DNA of 64,000 nucleotides, from the NCBI GenBank assembly GCA_916613615.1, contig OU744720.1, positions 76,721,338-76,785,337 of the forward strand, in the 5' to 3' direction. The notes under the pieces were generated by a model. The model worked only from the letters and a program-made list of their open reading frames with translations, was not told where the DNA came from and ran no database searches. Source of the stretch: Steromphala cineraria (Eukaryota > Mollusca > Gastropoda > Trochida > Trochidae). The position numbers and the translations under genes are program-made. Below are positions 11,869-25,202 of this stretch, piece after piece (the stretch's first letter is position 1; each line of letters opens with the position of its first letter).

Positions 11869-13750
11869 CTAATAAAGATATGTATATAATGCTATTTCGA
11901 ATGGAGAATTAGCACCCCTGGGCAACGCACGAACGATGGGAAGTGAAGCACCATAATCAGAGACACTGAGGGAAATTGTTTAAATATCTTCCATGACTAG
12001 ATGTTGTTTTATTCATATTTCAAACTGTTTAAAGTGTAAAGTGGGAAATTATCGGAAGGTTGACTCTGGATTATCGAAGAGGAGCGGGATCAATACATTG
12101 TGCAAATGAAAAAGAACATCGTGATTTCTGACAAAAATCAATTTTCAATCAATTGATAAGCCTCAGTTGCGTTTCCATTCGTATTTTGATTGAAACATAT
12201 TTTATTCATTGAAGAAAAGGATTGGGCACAAGATATCCAACTTAGTAAAGTGGCGAAGATAGAGATAAAGAAAATATGAGCTGGAGATGTCAGTACACAT
12301 TCGTTACATTAGAATAAAACATAATAATATTCAATGTTGATAAAAATTATATCTGAATACGAAAATCTGTGGGTGTGTAGTTTCTTTTTTACTTCAGTTT
12401 AGTTACTCAAATTCCACGAATCATAAATTATAAGTTGAAAAAAGTCGCTGAATAAATATATCAAAAGAAAATAGAACCTGTCACATGTTATTCAACATCA
12501 TAATTACATTATGTTTTTCATTGTTGCGCCCTTATGTCCCTTAGGAATAGCACTTTGACATATAAATATCTTATAAACTTATAAGCACTTATTCGGATTA
12601 CTATTCTCAACAAATAACAGAACTGAAATCCTTGACTAAATTTATAAACATCATCGTAAGATATGTTTCATGAGCACTTTCTCTTCAAATCATGTATATT
12701 GTTGTATTGTGTAACAAACCATCTTGTCCACTACTGTATTTATTCTACCACTGTAATGTTATCTAATACCACCATTGGTGGTCTTATGGATTATAAAGAA
12801 TCTTGAATCTTGAATACTTTACTATTTTGACTTGACCAATCCTGGCAGATGATAATTTCACCATTGTGAGTAACTGTATTTCATCTTCCACATGCTTATA
12901 AACTGTTATCCTATCAATTATTAGCCCATTTATTGTTCATTAGACTACAATCATCAATATAGAACTAATGTTTATTATGGATAAATATATATAATAATCC
13001 GTATTTACTTACGTATAACTTACATCATGTCCAAGCGATATCATATCGGTTGTGTCTATATCGGCCAAAAAAGTTAATTGAACAAAGTAGCATAAGTTTA
13101 GGGTTTTTTATTCAGTTAACTCCAAAATATTTTCGGCAGTGTCTACTTTTTGTAGGACAAGCAGCTATTTAAGACTTCTATTTGACAATGCGTTGATTGT
13201 GTAATTACAATGCCGGATAACTACCGCATATGTAATCGAAACATTAGAAAATTACCCAGCAGTGCGTGAGCTGATTGTTAACAATACACGGAAACTCGCC
13301 CAAGGCACGTATAAAGTATACTCTGACTGTTCACCTTGATGAACCTTATGAACACTGCATGTGAAATAATCTCGATACAAATCCCTGTTTGAATAGACAG
13401 CAATGTTTCGACATGCATTTTCAATTGTCTATAACGGACTTTTAATTCGATTCATACATACGTTAGTAGAAACTGATATTCTTCTTAAAATCCAAAAAGC
13501 ATACACCCTTCACACTGATTTATCTACTGTATTGCCAATCATAATCACTGCCTACATTTATCACATCATGAACAATCACCTCCAGCTATTTGTGAAATAT
13601 TATGACGTGCTTTAAAGATTACACCGTTTATATCTGAACCATCTGGATCTTGATAACACAGCTAGAATAAAGACACGTCGTTAAAACGCCAGAAGCTACC
13701 CGGGCAACATAATGAAAGTGGTCATCAACAATACTTTCCGATAATTTTTT
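11869..13750. other. Gene-free stretch with a possible retroelement 3' tail
   Basis: Around 12700-12815 a short sequence ends in tandem copies of ttgaatc (aagaatcttgaatcttgaa), like the microsatellite tails of truncated non-LTR elements. No gene was recognised in the rest. Confidence 0.4.
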
Positions 13751-13755
13751 ATCAT

Positions 13756-15435
13756 ATGATGCGATGTTTTCTGTGTCTGCTGGGAGTCCTCCAACTCATC
13801 GATTCCGGGATATCTCTTTCCTTCATGGCAGAGTCGCTGGATGCAGCAACAGACACTGTCAACATCCAGGTGGTTCATTGTGCCCACACACGGGAGAAAC
13901 GATCCATAATGCAACATCCAGATATCCTTCACTTGAGGTTCAATTTCCGAGGGTCTGAGGTTCAACTGAACCTGACACAGAAGATGAGATCAGTGCCAAA
14001 TATACCTGTGTACACAGACGATGGGCGGAACAAGGTGTTTCAGGAGGATCTACCTGATAATGAGTTTGCTGTGTTCAGAGACAAACTGACAGGAACACAG
14101 TACTCATTGTTGAAATTGTAACAGAGAATGACTTCAACGTTGCTGGGAACTTCCATCACGAGAATAACATGTACAATATATGACCACAAGAACACAGAAT
14201 ACACAAGCGAACAACTGACCTTTCATCGAAGCACAATATTCTACCCATTGATGAACAAAGTGTATTTACCAACGATGCTCTTTCCTTTGAAGATCTTCCA
14301 GAAGAACTTCGTGGAAAGATGACTGCAGCAAGCGAGAAGAAAGATTCTACTTTCGAGCACGCAATACCAAAAGTCGTGCCCCGGGTGTGGCTAAATATAC
14401 TATTGAGATAGGAATCTTCCCAGATTTTGCAGTCTACAGTTTTTTCTTAAGGGAGGGTAATTTTAACAATAGTGAAGCCTTGGCAAACATGAGAACCTTC
14501 TTTTCATTTCTTGAAGATTCGATTCAGCTGAGATACGACTTCGTAAATCAACAAGATCCCTCTATCGCCATTACCTGTTGGATAAAATTTATCCAGATTG
14601 CTGACACGCCGGAAGCATCGGCCTGGGTTGAAGCTGCTAGAAATGGCACCTTGGTTGACGCCGTAGACGCGGCTGTTTTCTTAATCTCAGGAATTGCATC
14701 CGGGAGTGTAATAGACACCGCCGACCACTACATGGGTTTTACCGGGTATGATTTGGCACGTGGCGGGAGCAACGGGTCGTTAGGTATAGCCTATGGTGGA
14801 GGTCTTTGCTCGTTTCTAGGCGTCTCTGTCAATGAATTCTTCACCAATGGTAGAGCACCTGTCATAGCAGCCCATGAGCTTGGACATAGTTTAAATTCAA
14901 CTCATGATGGTGACCCAGCTGCCATTAATTGCAATGCCAGCGCCCTATATATCATGAGCCCTTTTGTTGGCTTTCCAGATTTGAACAACCCTTCAAGCCA
15001 GTGGGTTTTCTCAACTTGTACAATAGAACAGTTCAAGGCTTTCCTAGCACAACCAAGTAAAAGCTGTGCGACTGAAACTTCGATTACTCGAGGATTTCTA
15101 CCGGACAAAATGAGGGTCAAGTGTTCAGTGCGGATGCTCAGTGTGCCAGTGAAGTCGGCCCTGGATCTGTGTTCTGTAGAATTGCCTACCCCGACCCTGT
15201 CTTTGGCATATGTCAAGTGTTGTTCTGTACAGGGACAAACGGGAGTCAGATTAGTTGCCCTGGAATACGAGTCCCGGCAGAGAGAACATCTTGTGGAAAT
15301 GGAGCGTGGTGTGAGAGAGGACAGTGTGTCCCTAACGCTGCAGCCCCTCCCCGTGTAGAGAACTGCCCCCAAGGAGACGAGGCTGGGGCCAACTGTAGAA
15401 GCTCACACTGTGACACTTTTGATCCGATGTTGTAG
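13756..15435 (+). pseudogene. M12B (ADAM/ADAMTS-like) metalloprotease pseudogene, probably a retrocopy
   Basis: The pieces, read in successive frames, follow a reprolysin layout. A signal-peptide-like start at about 13762 (MRCFLCLLGVLQL) leads into propeptide-like sequence. A metalloprotease domain follows (14387-about 15100) with the zinc site HELGHSLNSTHD at 14873, matching HExxHxxxxxHD. Last comes a Cys-rich region like ADAMTS_CR_2 (about 15111-15435). The frame breaks at about 14108, about 14330 and about 15110. There are in-frame stops near 14190 and at 15433. The breaks fall between adjacent bases with no room for introns, and the whole multi-domain region is uninterrupted, so I read it as a decayed intronless copy. 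No poly(A) tract or target duplication was found to prove retrotransposition. Active members are secreted or membrane zinc proteases. Confidence 0.78.
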
Positions 15436-16415
15436 AACATGTGCCCCCTTTACGCCATCAGTCTCAATTAAGAGATATATTTTACTGGTGCCGTTTGGAT
15501 GATATATTTCAGCTATTATTTATTCTTTTCAGCTCATTATGCCAGGAAGGTCAGCGAAGATGTTTACAGCAAAGATGTTCAAGTTCACTGTTCACTATCA
15601 TAACTCAATTGTGGGGTTTTTTTTAAACTAAATTTTATCTTATCTATTAATATGATGTTTATCAAATGCAATTTTATGACCTTTTCAAACAATATTAAAC
15701 CAGACGAGCAACAGAGCCTATGGTTCATTCTCTCTTTTCAAGACAATTTGACCTATGAAAAATGTAAAGTGTCAATGAGCATTTGAATAAATGGATCATA
15801 TGTTTACATGCCTCTACATTACCTGAAGTATGGTTGCATCCTCTTTATTTGTTCTAACAAGGTTTATTGTCCCTTTATCAATTGTATCACAAACATATCT
15901 ATATTGACCTATAATTCTCATAAAATTTGGACTAGTAAACTCGATTGTATACGGTCAATAATGATATCCTTTTTGTGAAACATAAACCTTTAAAGTCTCT
16001 AGTCTCTGAAATCGTGTTTCAAAACTTGTGATAAGTTAAAATGTGGTCACGCGAAACAGATGTAAAAAACTGCTCATAATCTCTCAGGGTCATCACCAAG
16101 TTAGTTAATCATCTCCGAACCATCAAAAGTCAGCCCCAAAAACATTGTGTAACCTACGAAATGGACAAAACTGTCCACGGATACTAACTGCAGAAGAATC
16201 ACCATACTTCCTGAATTGTTATTGACTTTGTATTTTTACAAAAGACAGGTTTTGGAGAAGCCCAAGAGAATAAAATCGCATATATTAACGCATGAAAGCT
16301 GATATCTGCTGAATTAGACCATCGTCAACGCTATCCTAAGTGACGTCATGGAAGTATAATGTTATCATGTGTCAGTATTGTGTTTAGTACGTACGTAGCG
16401 AGAGTCCGAGTACAA
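15436..16415. other. Gene-free stretch
   Basis: No coding or repeat structure was recognised between the metalloprotease pseudogene and the LINE fragment. Confidence 0.4.
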
Positions 16416-17760
16416 GAATATCAGAGCTATTTGATACCAATGGTAATAGACTGATTTTAGTTTCTGATGTTGTTTCGGGTCTTCAGAGACAGTTATCAAT
16501 TTTAGAAACGTATGCGGACAAGTGGGGATTAACAGTGAACCTAGATAAAACTAATATTGTTGTTTTTAGAAGAGGAGGACCTTTATCGAAATATGAAAAA
16601 TGGTTTTATAAAGGAGAACGTGTTTTAACAGTTGATTCATATAGATATCTTGGCATACCCTTTTCATCTTCTTGTAAATTTAATAAATGTATCTTAGATT
16701 TATCTACTCGGGGAAGATGAGCACTATTAGAAGTACTACATCATTTATATAGATTAAACACAGTTGATTATTCTGTTTTCTTTAAAATCTTCGATGCACA
16801 AATCCAACCAATTCTTTTATATGGCGCTGAAGTGTGGGGAAATTCTAACTTTTACAAAATTGAACATGTACATATAATAGCTTGTAAGAAATTTTTAAAT
16901 GTTGGTCCTCAAACACCAAATGTAATTGCTTATGGTGAATGTGGACGTTATCCACTGTATATACATGCACAATGTCGTTTTATTAAATACTGGCTTAAAC
17001 TTGTAAATATGTACCAGCAAAGATTACCCAGGAAAGCTTATGACATGTTAATGTATTATGATAATTATGGCTACAATAATTATGCTTCATCTGTACGTAA
17101 TTTGTTGTTTTCGTATGGATTTGGTTATGTTTGGTTATTTCAAGGTGTCGGTAATGATTCATTGTTTCTTCAGATGTTTAAAAGAGTTGCAGTTGATATG
17201 TATGTACAATCATGGAATAGTTCACTTCAAGATAGCTCAAGATATAGATTATACAGACAATATAAAAGCCTTCTTGCACCGGAAAAATATTTAAGACTAC
17301 TAAGTAATAAAAACATAGAGATATTTTTGTTAGGATTAGAGCCGGTATTTAACGATTAAAGGTAAATGAAGGGAGATGGTTGGGAATTGATTATGAAGAA
17401 CGTATATGCCCCATGTGTAACAAAGGAATAGAAGATGAGTTTCATTTTATATTGATTTGTGAATGTTATGATAACTTGAGAACTATGTATATACCACATA
17501 TGTATTATAATAAGCCATACATTTATAAATTCAACCAATTGATTTCGTCAGCATCCTCAGAATTACTAAATAAGCTCTGTAAATATTTATGTCTAAGTTT
17601 TGAAATAAGACATTAACATATTAATAAGTAGTTAACATTCAATTCAGCTTGTTATATGCTTACAATTACATTCCATATGATGTGTATCTACAATTGTATA
17701 TATGTACTCTTGTATATGGGCCGTTGGCCTTCATGCAAATAAACAACTTGACTTGACTGT
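16416..17760 (+). mobile_element. 5'-truncated non-LTR retrotransposon (LINE) fragment
   Basis: Translation shows the C-terminal end of a reverse transcriptase: NLDKTNIVVFRRGG, DSYRYLGIPF, then ILLYGAEVWGN, GECGRYPLYIHAQ and a GFGYVWLFQGVGN motif. A CPMCNKGIEDEFHF cysteine/histidine segment follows (17410-17460), typical of ORF2 C-termini of invertebrate LINEs. Stops at 16718 and 17357 and a frame change break the ORF. The catalytic YxDD region is missing, so the copy is dead. The 3' end is gggccgttggccttcatgc followed by a short ttgact tail. Confidence 0.85.
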
Positions 17761-17764
17761 CTAC

Positions 17765-17914
17765 TTAACTTTGATAAATCGCAAATGATAACTGAGATTT
17801 CAGAGATCATATGGTTAACTTTGATAAATCGCAAATGATAAATGAGATTTCAGAGATCATATGGTTAACTTTGATAAATCGCAAATGATAAATGAGATTT
17901 CAGAGATCATATGG
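17765..17914. repeat. Three tandem copies of a 50-bp unit
   Basis: The unit beginning ttaactttgataaatcgcaa starts at 17765, 17815 and 17865 with almost no divergence, directly after the LINE tail. Confidence 0.9.
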
Positions 17915-18681
17915 TTTGTCACTGATGAACAACCCTTGGCCTTTCAAAATCCATATCTTTGAGCCAAATTACATCCTCCCCTTGATGACCAGGACTCGAT
18001 AGAGGTGTTACAGAACAATTATAACGTACCAAATCGTTTCTAATTTTCTTTATGAAAGGGTCTTCTGAAATTGAATTTTGATCCCTACTCACTCAACCGG
18101 TAATGTCAAATAATGCGTTCAGTTGTTCAGCGTTTTGGAGATTGGGTGATATATTACACGTTATTGATTTAACCTTCTGTTAAGGACCCTACTTCGGTTA
18201 CCAGGGAAAACTCTCTTTCCGAAACGACAACGCCGACTTATCATATTGGCCCTTCAGCGGCCAAGGCTACTCACATGACTATTTGCACACGCCAAGCATT
18301 GTTCTCGCAGTGCATTCCTTCTTTAACTTAAAGAAACATTCAGGTTACAATTGTTTCTGGCACGTGACCAACTGACCCACTCTCAGACGACCTTATTCGG
18401 GTTATATGCAAATTTTTAATACTCTACCCTGACCATAATAATGTGTAATATAAAACATGACCCTCGGATTAATAAGGCATGGTATCCTCTATATTCATAA
18501 TTCTTTATTTTGTAATGCATGTATGTTTAAACACGTAAGCTGCTGAACCGATCAAGTTATGAACCTGAAAATAGACATGTCCTTCTGTTTTTCTTGGCAC
18601 CCATGTATTATCTGCTTGAGAGATGTCACCTGTTCCTGATTACAGGTGAATAGGTTCAGGTAGCAGAATAAAGGCAGCACC

Positions 18682-20621
18682 ATGATATTCAGGCTTCTCG
18701 CTCTTGTTGCCATTACCAACGCCCAATTTCTACTGCACCATGGTAACTTATACTTTCTACAACATTTTTCATTGTTTCTTCCAATCAGTGATTTAATAAT
18801 CTGTTCATAATACAACCAGAAGACATCCAAAAGCAATAGTCTTCGGTAATGACGAAAATGACAGATGTGTAATGTTGCATTCTTATTATTTACGGATTTA
18901 ACGTTTAGACGTACGTTCATCAAACAAAAGCATAATTTTCTTTGATAAATCTCTACTCGTTTAAATCTTTAATCCGTTTTTTGTTAACAATACATTCTTT
19001 AAGATCATACGGCATCAAACGACAATATTCTAGTGTCCATCACAGTGCTCTGACATTTGAACTTGTATAGATGATAATATACATGAGTGTCCATGACATA
19101 CCATGTTTTCGACACGAGTGGCTAAATATTTGTATTTCCCGAGCAAGAGCGAGGAATGTAGCTGATATTTAAGCACGAGTGTCGTAAACATAGTATGTTA
19201 TGGGCACAAATACGATATTCTGTTTATTACCGTAGTTTTAAATTAAAGAAAATACTCGAAGCCTACTTCTCAGCATAGGTGGACTAGCCGCCGCCGGTCC
19301 GTATAGATTGTGACGTCATAGGGTAACCGTGATGTCAAAGGATTGTTTTTGTCCTAAAAATAAGAACCTCGATATGATTGCCCTCACAGGTAATAAATCA
19401 TTTTAGGACGTTGTGTGTACAAACAATGGTTGATCTGAATGGTATGGGGTGTTCTGAAGTTTTGACCACACCCCTTACATACCCCCCTCTCACTCGTGAA
19501 AAATATACGTTGAATAATAGTTTCGCCTTTGGACATATTTATTTATATGTTGGTTGTGATTCTGTTAAGGATCGTGTTCGGGTCGATGTTTCACGGCTAA
19601 TGACTTCATGAAAAAATGTCAGTGCGACTCAGACTGTGAAACATTCAACACATGCTGTGGCGACTTCCAACGATTATGCAGAGGTAACATACTAGCTACT
19701 TGTACTTGTCAGACGAAACATATACCAAGCTTAAAGTGACACAGAGTATCTTTATTAAAATTTTATTTGGTTTTGATAAGCTACAAAATATCTAATATGC
19801 TGCTTGAAGTTCATATCTCATCACTGGACTTGCAAATATATCAATTTATGCATAATATATCTAAAATGCTTGATTTTATGGAAAAATCAAGAAAACATCT
19901 TAAATACGTTTAATATTCTAAAGTATGCATCCAAGTATTCTACCTATTAGTTACAATACATAATAAACACTATCGAATCGAATATATCTTCCTGTCAGCT
20001 TATGACAAGGTTTCAAAATTACGTTTGGCGAATTTGCGCGCGCCACTCGAGCCACATTGTCCGGTTTTCGATCACAATCCCAACTTTGAATGGCCGTATT
20101 TTCGCTTTAATGTACTGATTGACCTTTAACTTGTTATTTCCAGTAACAGTTAGTGGTTCCTGATGTAATAGCATCGATTTCCAAATTTGACAACTACTCT
20201 GTGTCTCTTTAACAGCAGAACGTCTGTGGAATCAATCGGAAATAGTAAAGACAATTCTCTTTCATTAAAATGCTTAAAATAAGACAAGATAAGACTTTAT
20301 TATCCACAAGGGAAATTAGATTTGCTTGATAATATATTTGGATACCATCAACAACAACAATAGTTTTAGCTCTGATATTTCATCTCTAGATTCTAAAGAT
20401 TACATACTCAAACAAAGAGAATTTGATCAAAATAAAGATGAACATTATTGAGACATCAGAGAATGTGCTTGCCAAAAGAAATGATGCATACTGTAAAATG
20501 TTTTGTATGAAAAATGTTTTAAGTCATCATCGTCATAGGCCTAAATTCATCGTCGTTATTATCTTCATCATCGTCGTCGTCGTCATCATCATCATCATAG
20601 GCCCATTCTATATCATTGTCG

Positions 20622-20654
<33 letters not shown>

Positions 20655-23600
20655 CCATCATCATTATCGTCGTCGTCGTCAACATCATCATCATGACCAT
20701 CACAATCACTATAATCATTGTCTATCATTTCCTCGACTTCCCTCCAGGTTCCGAGATAGGACTGGTAGTGACACAGAGCGAGCTTGATAGTTTTGCACAG
20801 AGTCTCTGGGACAACGACTACAACAGGGTAGATGCAGCGCTCCTCAACCTCAATATACAGGGTCACGCAAACGGAACTATCTACAGTGATGTAGCAAGTG
20901 GGCCGTAAGTTGTAACGAATAAACCCTCATAACATAGTCATATATATTGTACCGCAAAACATTAAAAAAAATGACATGGTTCTGAATTCAAAGGAGACGC
21001 AATCAGCAGCTCCTTAGATGGTCTTTGCTGCTAATCTTTTCGGTGCACTCTCCGCCGCTGCCATTTTTCAGAAGTCATATACATAATATACTGCTTATAC
21101 TATTTGACAAATTCGTATTCAAGGTCAAATGTCGAAATCACGAGTAAGTATAAAAATCTTTTATATTATGACTCCAAACTTTCAACAATATAAATCAAAT
21201 ACTTGGTCAGGTGACATGTTCACATTCAAGGACGGAGTTCCATGTAACGAATTGTGAGGTTAATAATAGATGTATTTTCAAAATATCCGTTTTTGGAGAA
21301 AATAGCAACACGGGAAGGCGCCCATTTAGTTTCGACGCTGTTCAGTTTCTGTGTTGTCTCACAAAGGCTAATCTACTTAATTATGAAATCAAATAACGGT
21401 ATACTCTAGACGATGAATACATGTACTGAAAACTAACACCAACTCGTATTATCACTTCACTGCAAGGCTGATGATTCCAACGGACGACCAACTGGAGGCC
21501 ATTTTGAATTCGCCCAACAAAACGTACTCGACGTTCATCAAGCTGCTGAACAACACTGAGATCAGCGTGCACCAACAGGAGACCCGGCCTGTAGACGAGA
21601 TTCAGGAGGAGAACAACTTCATCGCCATGGCTTCTCACACCAAGGTCATGCAGCTCACCTTCGAGTTCCTTAGAGATAACGGTGGGTGGCACCTATGGTC
21701 TAAGTCAGTATTAGATGCCTCGTGGTCAAAGTTTATATTCAGTATTAGATGCCACGTTGTCGAAGTCTATATTCAGTATTAGAGGAATCGTTGTCACATT
21801 CTATTTTCAGTATTAGAGGTCTCGTGATGAAAGTCTTTATTCAGTATTAGAGGTCTCGTGATGAAAGTCTTTATTCAGTATTAGAGGTCTCGTGATGAAA
21901 GTCTTTATTCAGTATTAGAGGAATCGTTGTCACATTCTATTTTCAGTATTAGAGGTCTCGTGATCAAAGTCTTTATTCAGTATTAGAGGTCTCGTGATGA
22001 AAGTCTTTATTCAGTATTAGAGGTCTCGTGATGAAAGTCTTTATTCAGTATTAGAGGAATCGTTGACACATTCTATTTTCAGTATTAGATGCCTCGTTGT
22101 CAAAGTCTTTATTCAGTATTAGAGGAATCGTTGTCACATTCTATTTTCAGTATTAGAGGTCTCGTGATCAAAGTCTTTATTCAGTATTAGAGGTCTCGTG
22201 ACGAAAGTCTTTATTCAGTATTAGAGGTCTCGTGATGAAAGTCTTTATTCAGTATTAGAGGTCTCGTGATGAAAGTCTTTATTCAGTATTAGGGGTTTCG
22301 TGATCAAAGTCTTTATTCAGTATTAAAGGAATCGTTGTCACATTCTATTTTCAGTATTAGAGGTATCGTTGTCGCATTCTATATTCAGTATTAGTTGCCT
22401 CGTGATCAAAGTCTTTATTCAGTATCAGAGGTCTCGTTTCCCTGAGTACAAAGATGGTCAACAATTAGTTTCAAATGTGTCAAGTACAAAACTTTAGGTG
22501 GTACTTATAACTAGCAGATCGATTCCTACCATAAGTGTCACACGTCAGTCGTCACTCACTCATATACAGGTAAGACCACATGCACCCTACCCAACCCCCT
22601 CCCCCCACCGACCTATTACCTATCATTTAAAAAGGAATGATCGAAACTCGTTAAACAGAACGAGAACCTATCATAGCTCACTAGCACTACATATTGTTTA
22701 TATTTCACAAGGCATAACAAATGATTTGTTGGCGTTTATCAGAACAATATATACTACTTAGTAACTCCATCATGTATGTAGTAGGACTTGTTGGCATGTA
22801 TCAACTGCACACTCTACATTAATCTGTCAGTCCCTGAAATAAAATATCTCCTCACGCAAGCCTATATTATTATAGCAAGTCCACATCACAGCAGTTTCAG
22901 AAGAAGTTTTACATGTGTAGTCAGATTCCTAGAAATCATAGCCAAACAGATATGTTAGGTCTCTGAAAACAAAGAGATACAGTGGGCTCCTTTATCTTTT
23001 AATGGTAAAAAGTTTCATTTCGATAATATTTCTTTTGAGAAACAGTCTAGCTCTACATACACTTATCATATACAAACGTACCATGGATACACCGTAAACC
23101 AAAATACCAGATACTGTTTAATTTCGTTTGAGTTACGGTGAGTCAGTCGATTTAGAAAGCTATCCCCCGGCCAGATTCAGTATTAAATTGAAACTCTGGT
23201 CCATGAATATGTTACGTTATATTTCAATTACAGTAATCCATTTTGTATTCAATAAAGTCGATAAGAGTTGTACAACAGCATGTTAACCCAAACGGTTTAT
23301 CAAAACGTTATAAGAAAGTTTCATTTTATTCAACATGAACTGTTCGTCATAAAATAGTTATATGGAAATACGGTTAGGGTAACGGAAGGGGAGGGTTGTA
23401 AAATTCTCTTCGATTCAATCTGTGCCGATGCGAAATAAAAAGGTGTGGGGTTATTATAAACATTTTATTGTCAAAAGTAATTTTTTCGGCTTATGTCATA
23501 GCATCCGACAGAGCTAGTTAATGTGTTCATATATGCCGAGTGTCAAGTAATAAACAATAACTATATCAACGCTTCTGTGTGAAGCGACCGGTGAATGAAC

Positions 23601-25201
23601 CCCGGACTTCGGGGTGAAGAGCAAACACACTACCAACTGGGCTACGGTGTTAAAAACATTACTTGTATCGCATATAATAGTTATGTGGAATCAAGAGGCC
23701 TCGGGTAACCTATTAGCACAGGGTCCCCTTTCACAAAGCCCTAAGGTGATCTTAAGTCCTCAAGGAAGCCTGAGTGCAATGCTAAAGAATGGGAGTTAAG
23801 GTCAACCTTAGTAAAGGTTGCTTTGTGAAAGGAGGCCCAGGAGTTTATTTGATCTTCCATCTTTGCCCCAAGGATTCATAAAGGGTGACCAACACGCATT
23901 CGCGACGGTGATGAATGAGCTATGGTTCAACTGGTATAATCAACGGAATGGGTTCGAATCTGTGATGATTGGGGAGAAATTGAAGAACACCGGGCACCAT
24001 CAACACGCAAACATCACTCATCACATCCGGGGACTCAACAACTGGGTACAGTTCTACCTAGAGGAGAAGGCGGGTCGACTCGATTACTTTGGATATAAAC
24101 AAGCTCTGCAGGTACATTGATAAGTTCTTTTTTACAAATATACCTGTATCTCAAATACTTATGTTGTTTGGTTTCCCAAGCGCAAGTCATCCAAGTAAAG
24201 TGCTTACTGAAGAAAACAACGCCCTTTGATGATTTGCGGTTGTTTTTGGGCTTTTTTTTTATTGTTTGGGCTTTTTTTGGGTTGTTTTTTTGCGTTTCAT
24301 TTTTTCTGTCAACTCTTTATTGGGAATAGTTCATGGGTAGTTCATTAATTGGAGGATGATCTTGGGCTTTAAGATTTCCATTAAAAGCAGATTGTTAATC
24401 GGCGACAAGCCATATGAACTCGACAATTGCTTTTAATCATATCATGAAAAAAGGTTATTCTTGTCAGTTATTACCAATAATCAAAGTTGCGATAATTGAG
24501 TGGTCAGTCTTTAGCCGTTTCGTAATCGAAAAGTTGTTATTTTTACTTTCTCTTTGTCTCCCTGTCCTATTGTTTATAACGCAATACCTACCTAGCACCA
24601 ATTTTACCTTAATGCGCTCACTTCGACATAGCATTAACGATTGTCTACACTAGCAGATATCAGTGGAGGTAAATATATAATTGTTTTTGCTATGTTTGTC
24701 TTATCCAATAGCTTCATAACCTGCCTACATTTTAAACTAAAAACTTAATATCATTTTAAATTCAAGAACTATGGCGTCCCTTCTGAGGAACAAATTTACA
24801 GAAGTTTAAAATACGACTTAAGGGACTGGGTACTTTTAATTGCGATGTTTGCTGTGGATATTTAGATATAATATTTGTTTCTGAATTTCAAAAGTGATAT
24901 ATTTCGTTTGACGGTGAGTTTATATGTTTATTCTCCTCAGGACCCACCTGTAGTGGGAGTCACGTTCATGTGGCATCAATCCTTTGGAACAAGCTTCTTC
25001 TTCGTGGGCACTAGTCCCGAGTTCGACATGGGTCTGTACACTGTGTGTGCTCTGGCCCGCTCCAACAAACCCTGTCGCTTCACCATCAACGGACACAAAC
25101 TTTGGACCACCGTGAACACCGCCACCCACACTTATATCAAACACATTCTTGATGTCAGTCTTCACCCTAATGCTACTACTGTGGTATCGGGAAATGAATA
25201 A
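18682..25201 (+). CDS. Secreted SMB-EndoU protein, gene A (348 aa)
   Basis: Six exons: 18682-18742, 19570-19683, 20748-20904, 21467-21681, 23873-24111, 24941-25201. All join at GT/AG sites with phases 1-1-2-1-0, and the total is 1047 nt. Exon 1 encodes a signal peptide (MIFRLLALVAITNA). Exon 2 encodes one somatomedin-B domain with eight cysteines (CSGRC, CQC, CC). Exons 3-6 encode an EndoU domain with family landmarks: AQSLWDND, NELWF, NNWVQFYLEEK and GTSPEFD. EndoU enzymes (XendoU, human PP11/ENDOU) cleave RNA at uridines using two His and one Lys. Here those positions are Ser212, Asn238 and a non-Lys residue, so the classic triad is absent. A His-rich loop carries a sequon at Asn229. The segment before Ser212 is about 10 residues shorter than in B-D. 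It is the most divergent of the four copies. AATAAA overlaps the stop codon. Confidence 0.87.
19087..19340. mobile_element. Hairpin MITE-like element in intron 1 of gene A
   Basis: Arms at 19087-19121 and 19172-19206 are imperfect inverse copies (gttttcgacacgag and its inverse). The loop contains cccgagcaagagcgag. Downstream come ttctgtttattaccg and a tgacgtca site, features shared with the elements near 43811 and 50077. Confidence 0.65.
20280..20330. repeat. Short retroelement-like 3' tail
   Basis: The string acaagataagactttattat followed by ccacaaggg resembles 3' ends of truncated SINE/LINE copies. Weak evidence; nothing else of an element is visible. Confidence 0.3.
20525..20702. repeat. 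(TCA/TCG)n triplet microsatellite next to a splice acceptor
   Basis: A triplet tract of tca, tcg and tca units ends 46 bp before exon 3 of gene A (20748). It yields Asp-rich and Ile/Val-rich frames on the two strands that are not genes. Confidence 0.9.
21699..22440. repeat. 34-bp minisatellite just after the exon 4 donor of gene A
   Basis: About 22 copies of a 34-bp unit (tattagaggtctcgtgatga plus aagtctttattcag), with variant sub-families differing in gaatcgttgtcacattcta. It begins about 20 bp into the intron, which starts at 21682. Confidence 0.93.
23581..23655 (-). repeat. tRNA-derived SINE-like head
   Basis: The minus strand reads tagcccagttggtag (A-box-like), then a Cys-loop-like stretch and ggggttcattcacc (B-box-like) about 35 bases later. 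It does not fold into a clean acceptor stem, so it is a tRNA-derived repeat and not a functional tRNA. Confidence 0.5.
23719..23838. mobile_element. Small palindromic MITE upstream of exon 5 of gene A
   Basis: Inverted ends gggtcccctttcacaaag and ctttgtgaaaggaggccc bound about 120 bp. The right end lies only 34 bp before the acceptor of exon 5 (23873). No clear target duplication was seen. Confidence 0.6.
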
Positions 25202-25202
25202 A
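25197..25202 (+). terminator. AATAAA polyadenylation signal of gene A, overlapping its stop codon
   Basis: The TAA stop (25199-25201) lies inside AATAAA. If used, the 3' UTR would be about 20 nt. Confidence 0.6.

Noticed and set aside
16535..17616. ORFs that could be host genes
   Set aside because: The motifs are those of a LINE reverse transcriptase C-terminus, with stops and frame changes.
20519..20866. Asp-rich ORF on the minus strand
   Set aside because: It translates the reverse of a tca/tcg microsatellite and the antisense of gene A exon 3.
23581..23655. Possible tRNA gene on the minus strand
   Set aside because: A-box and B-box-like parts are present, but no closed acceptor stem or convincing anticodon arm; more likely a SINE head.
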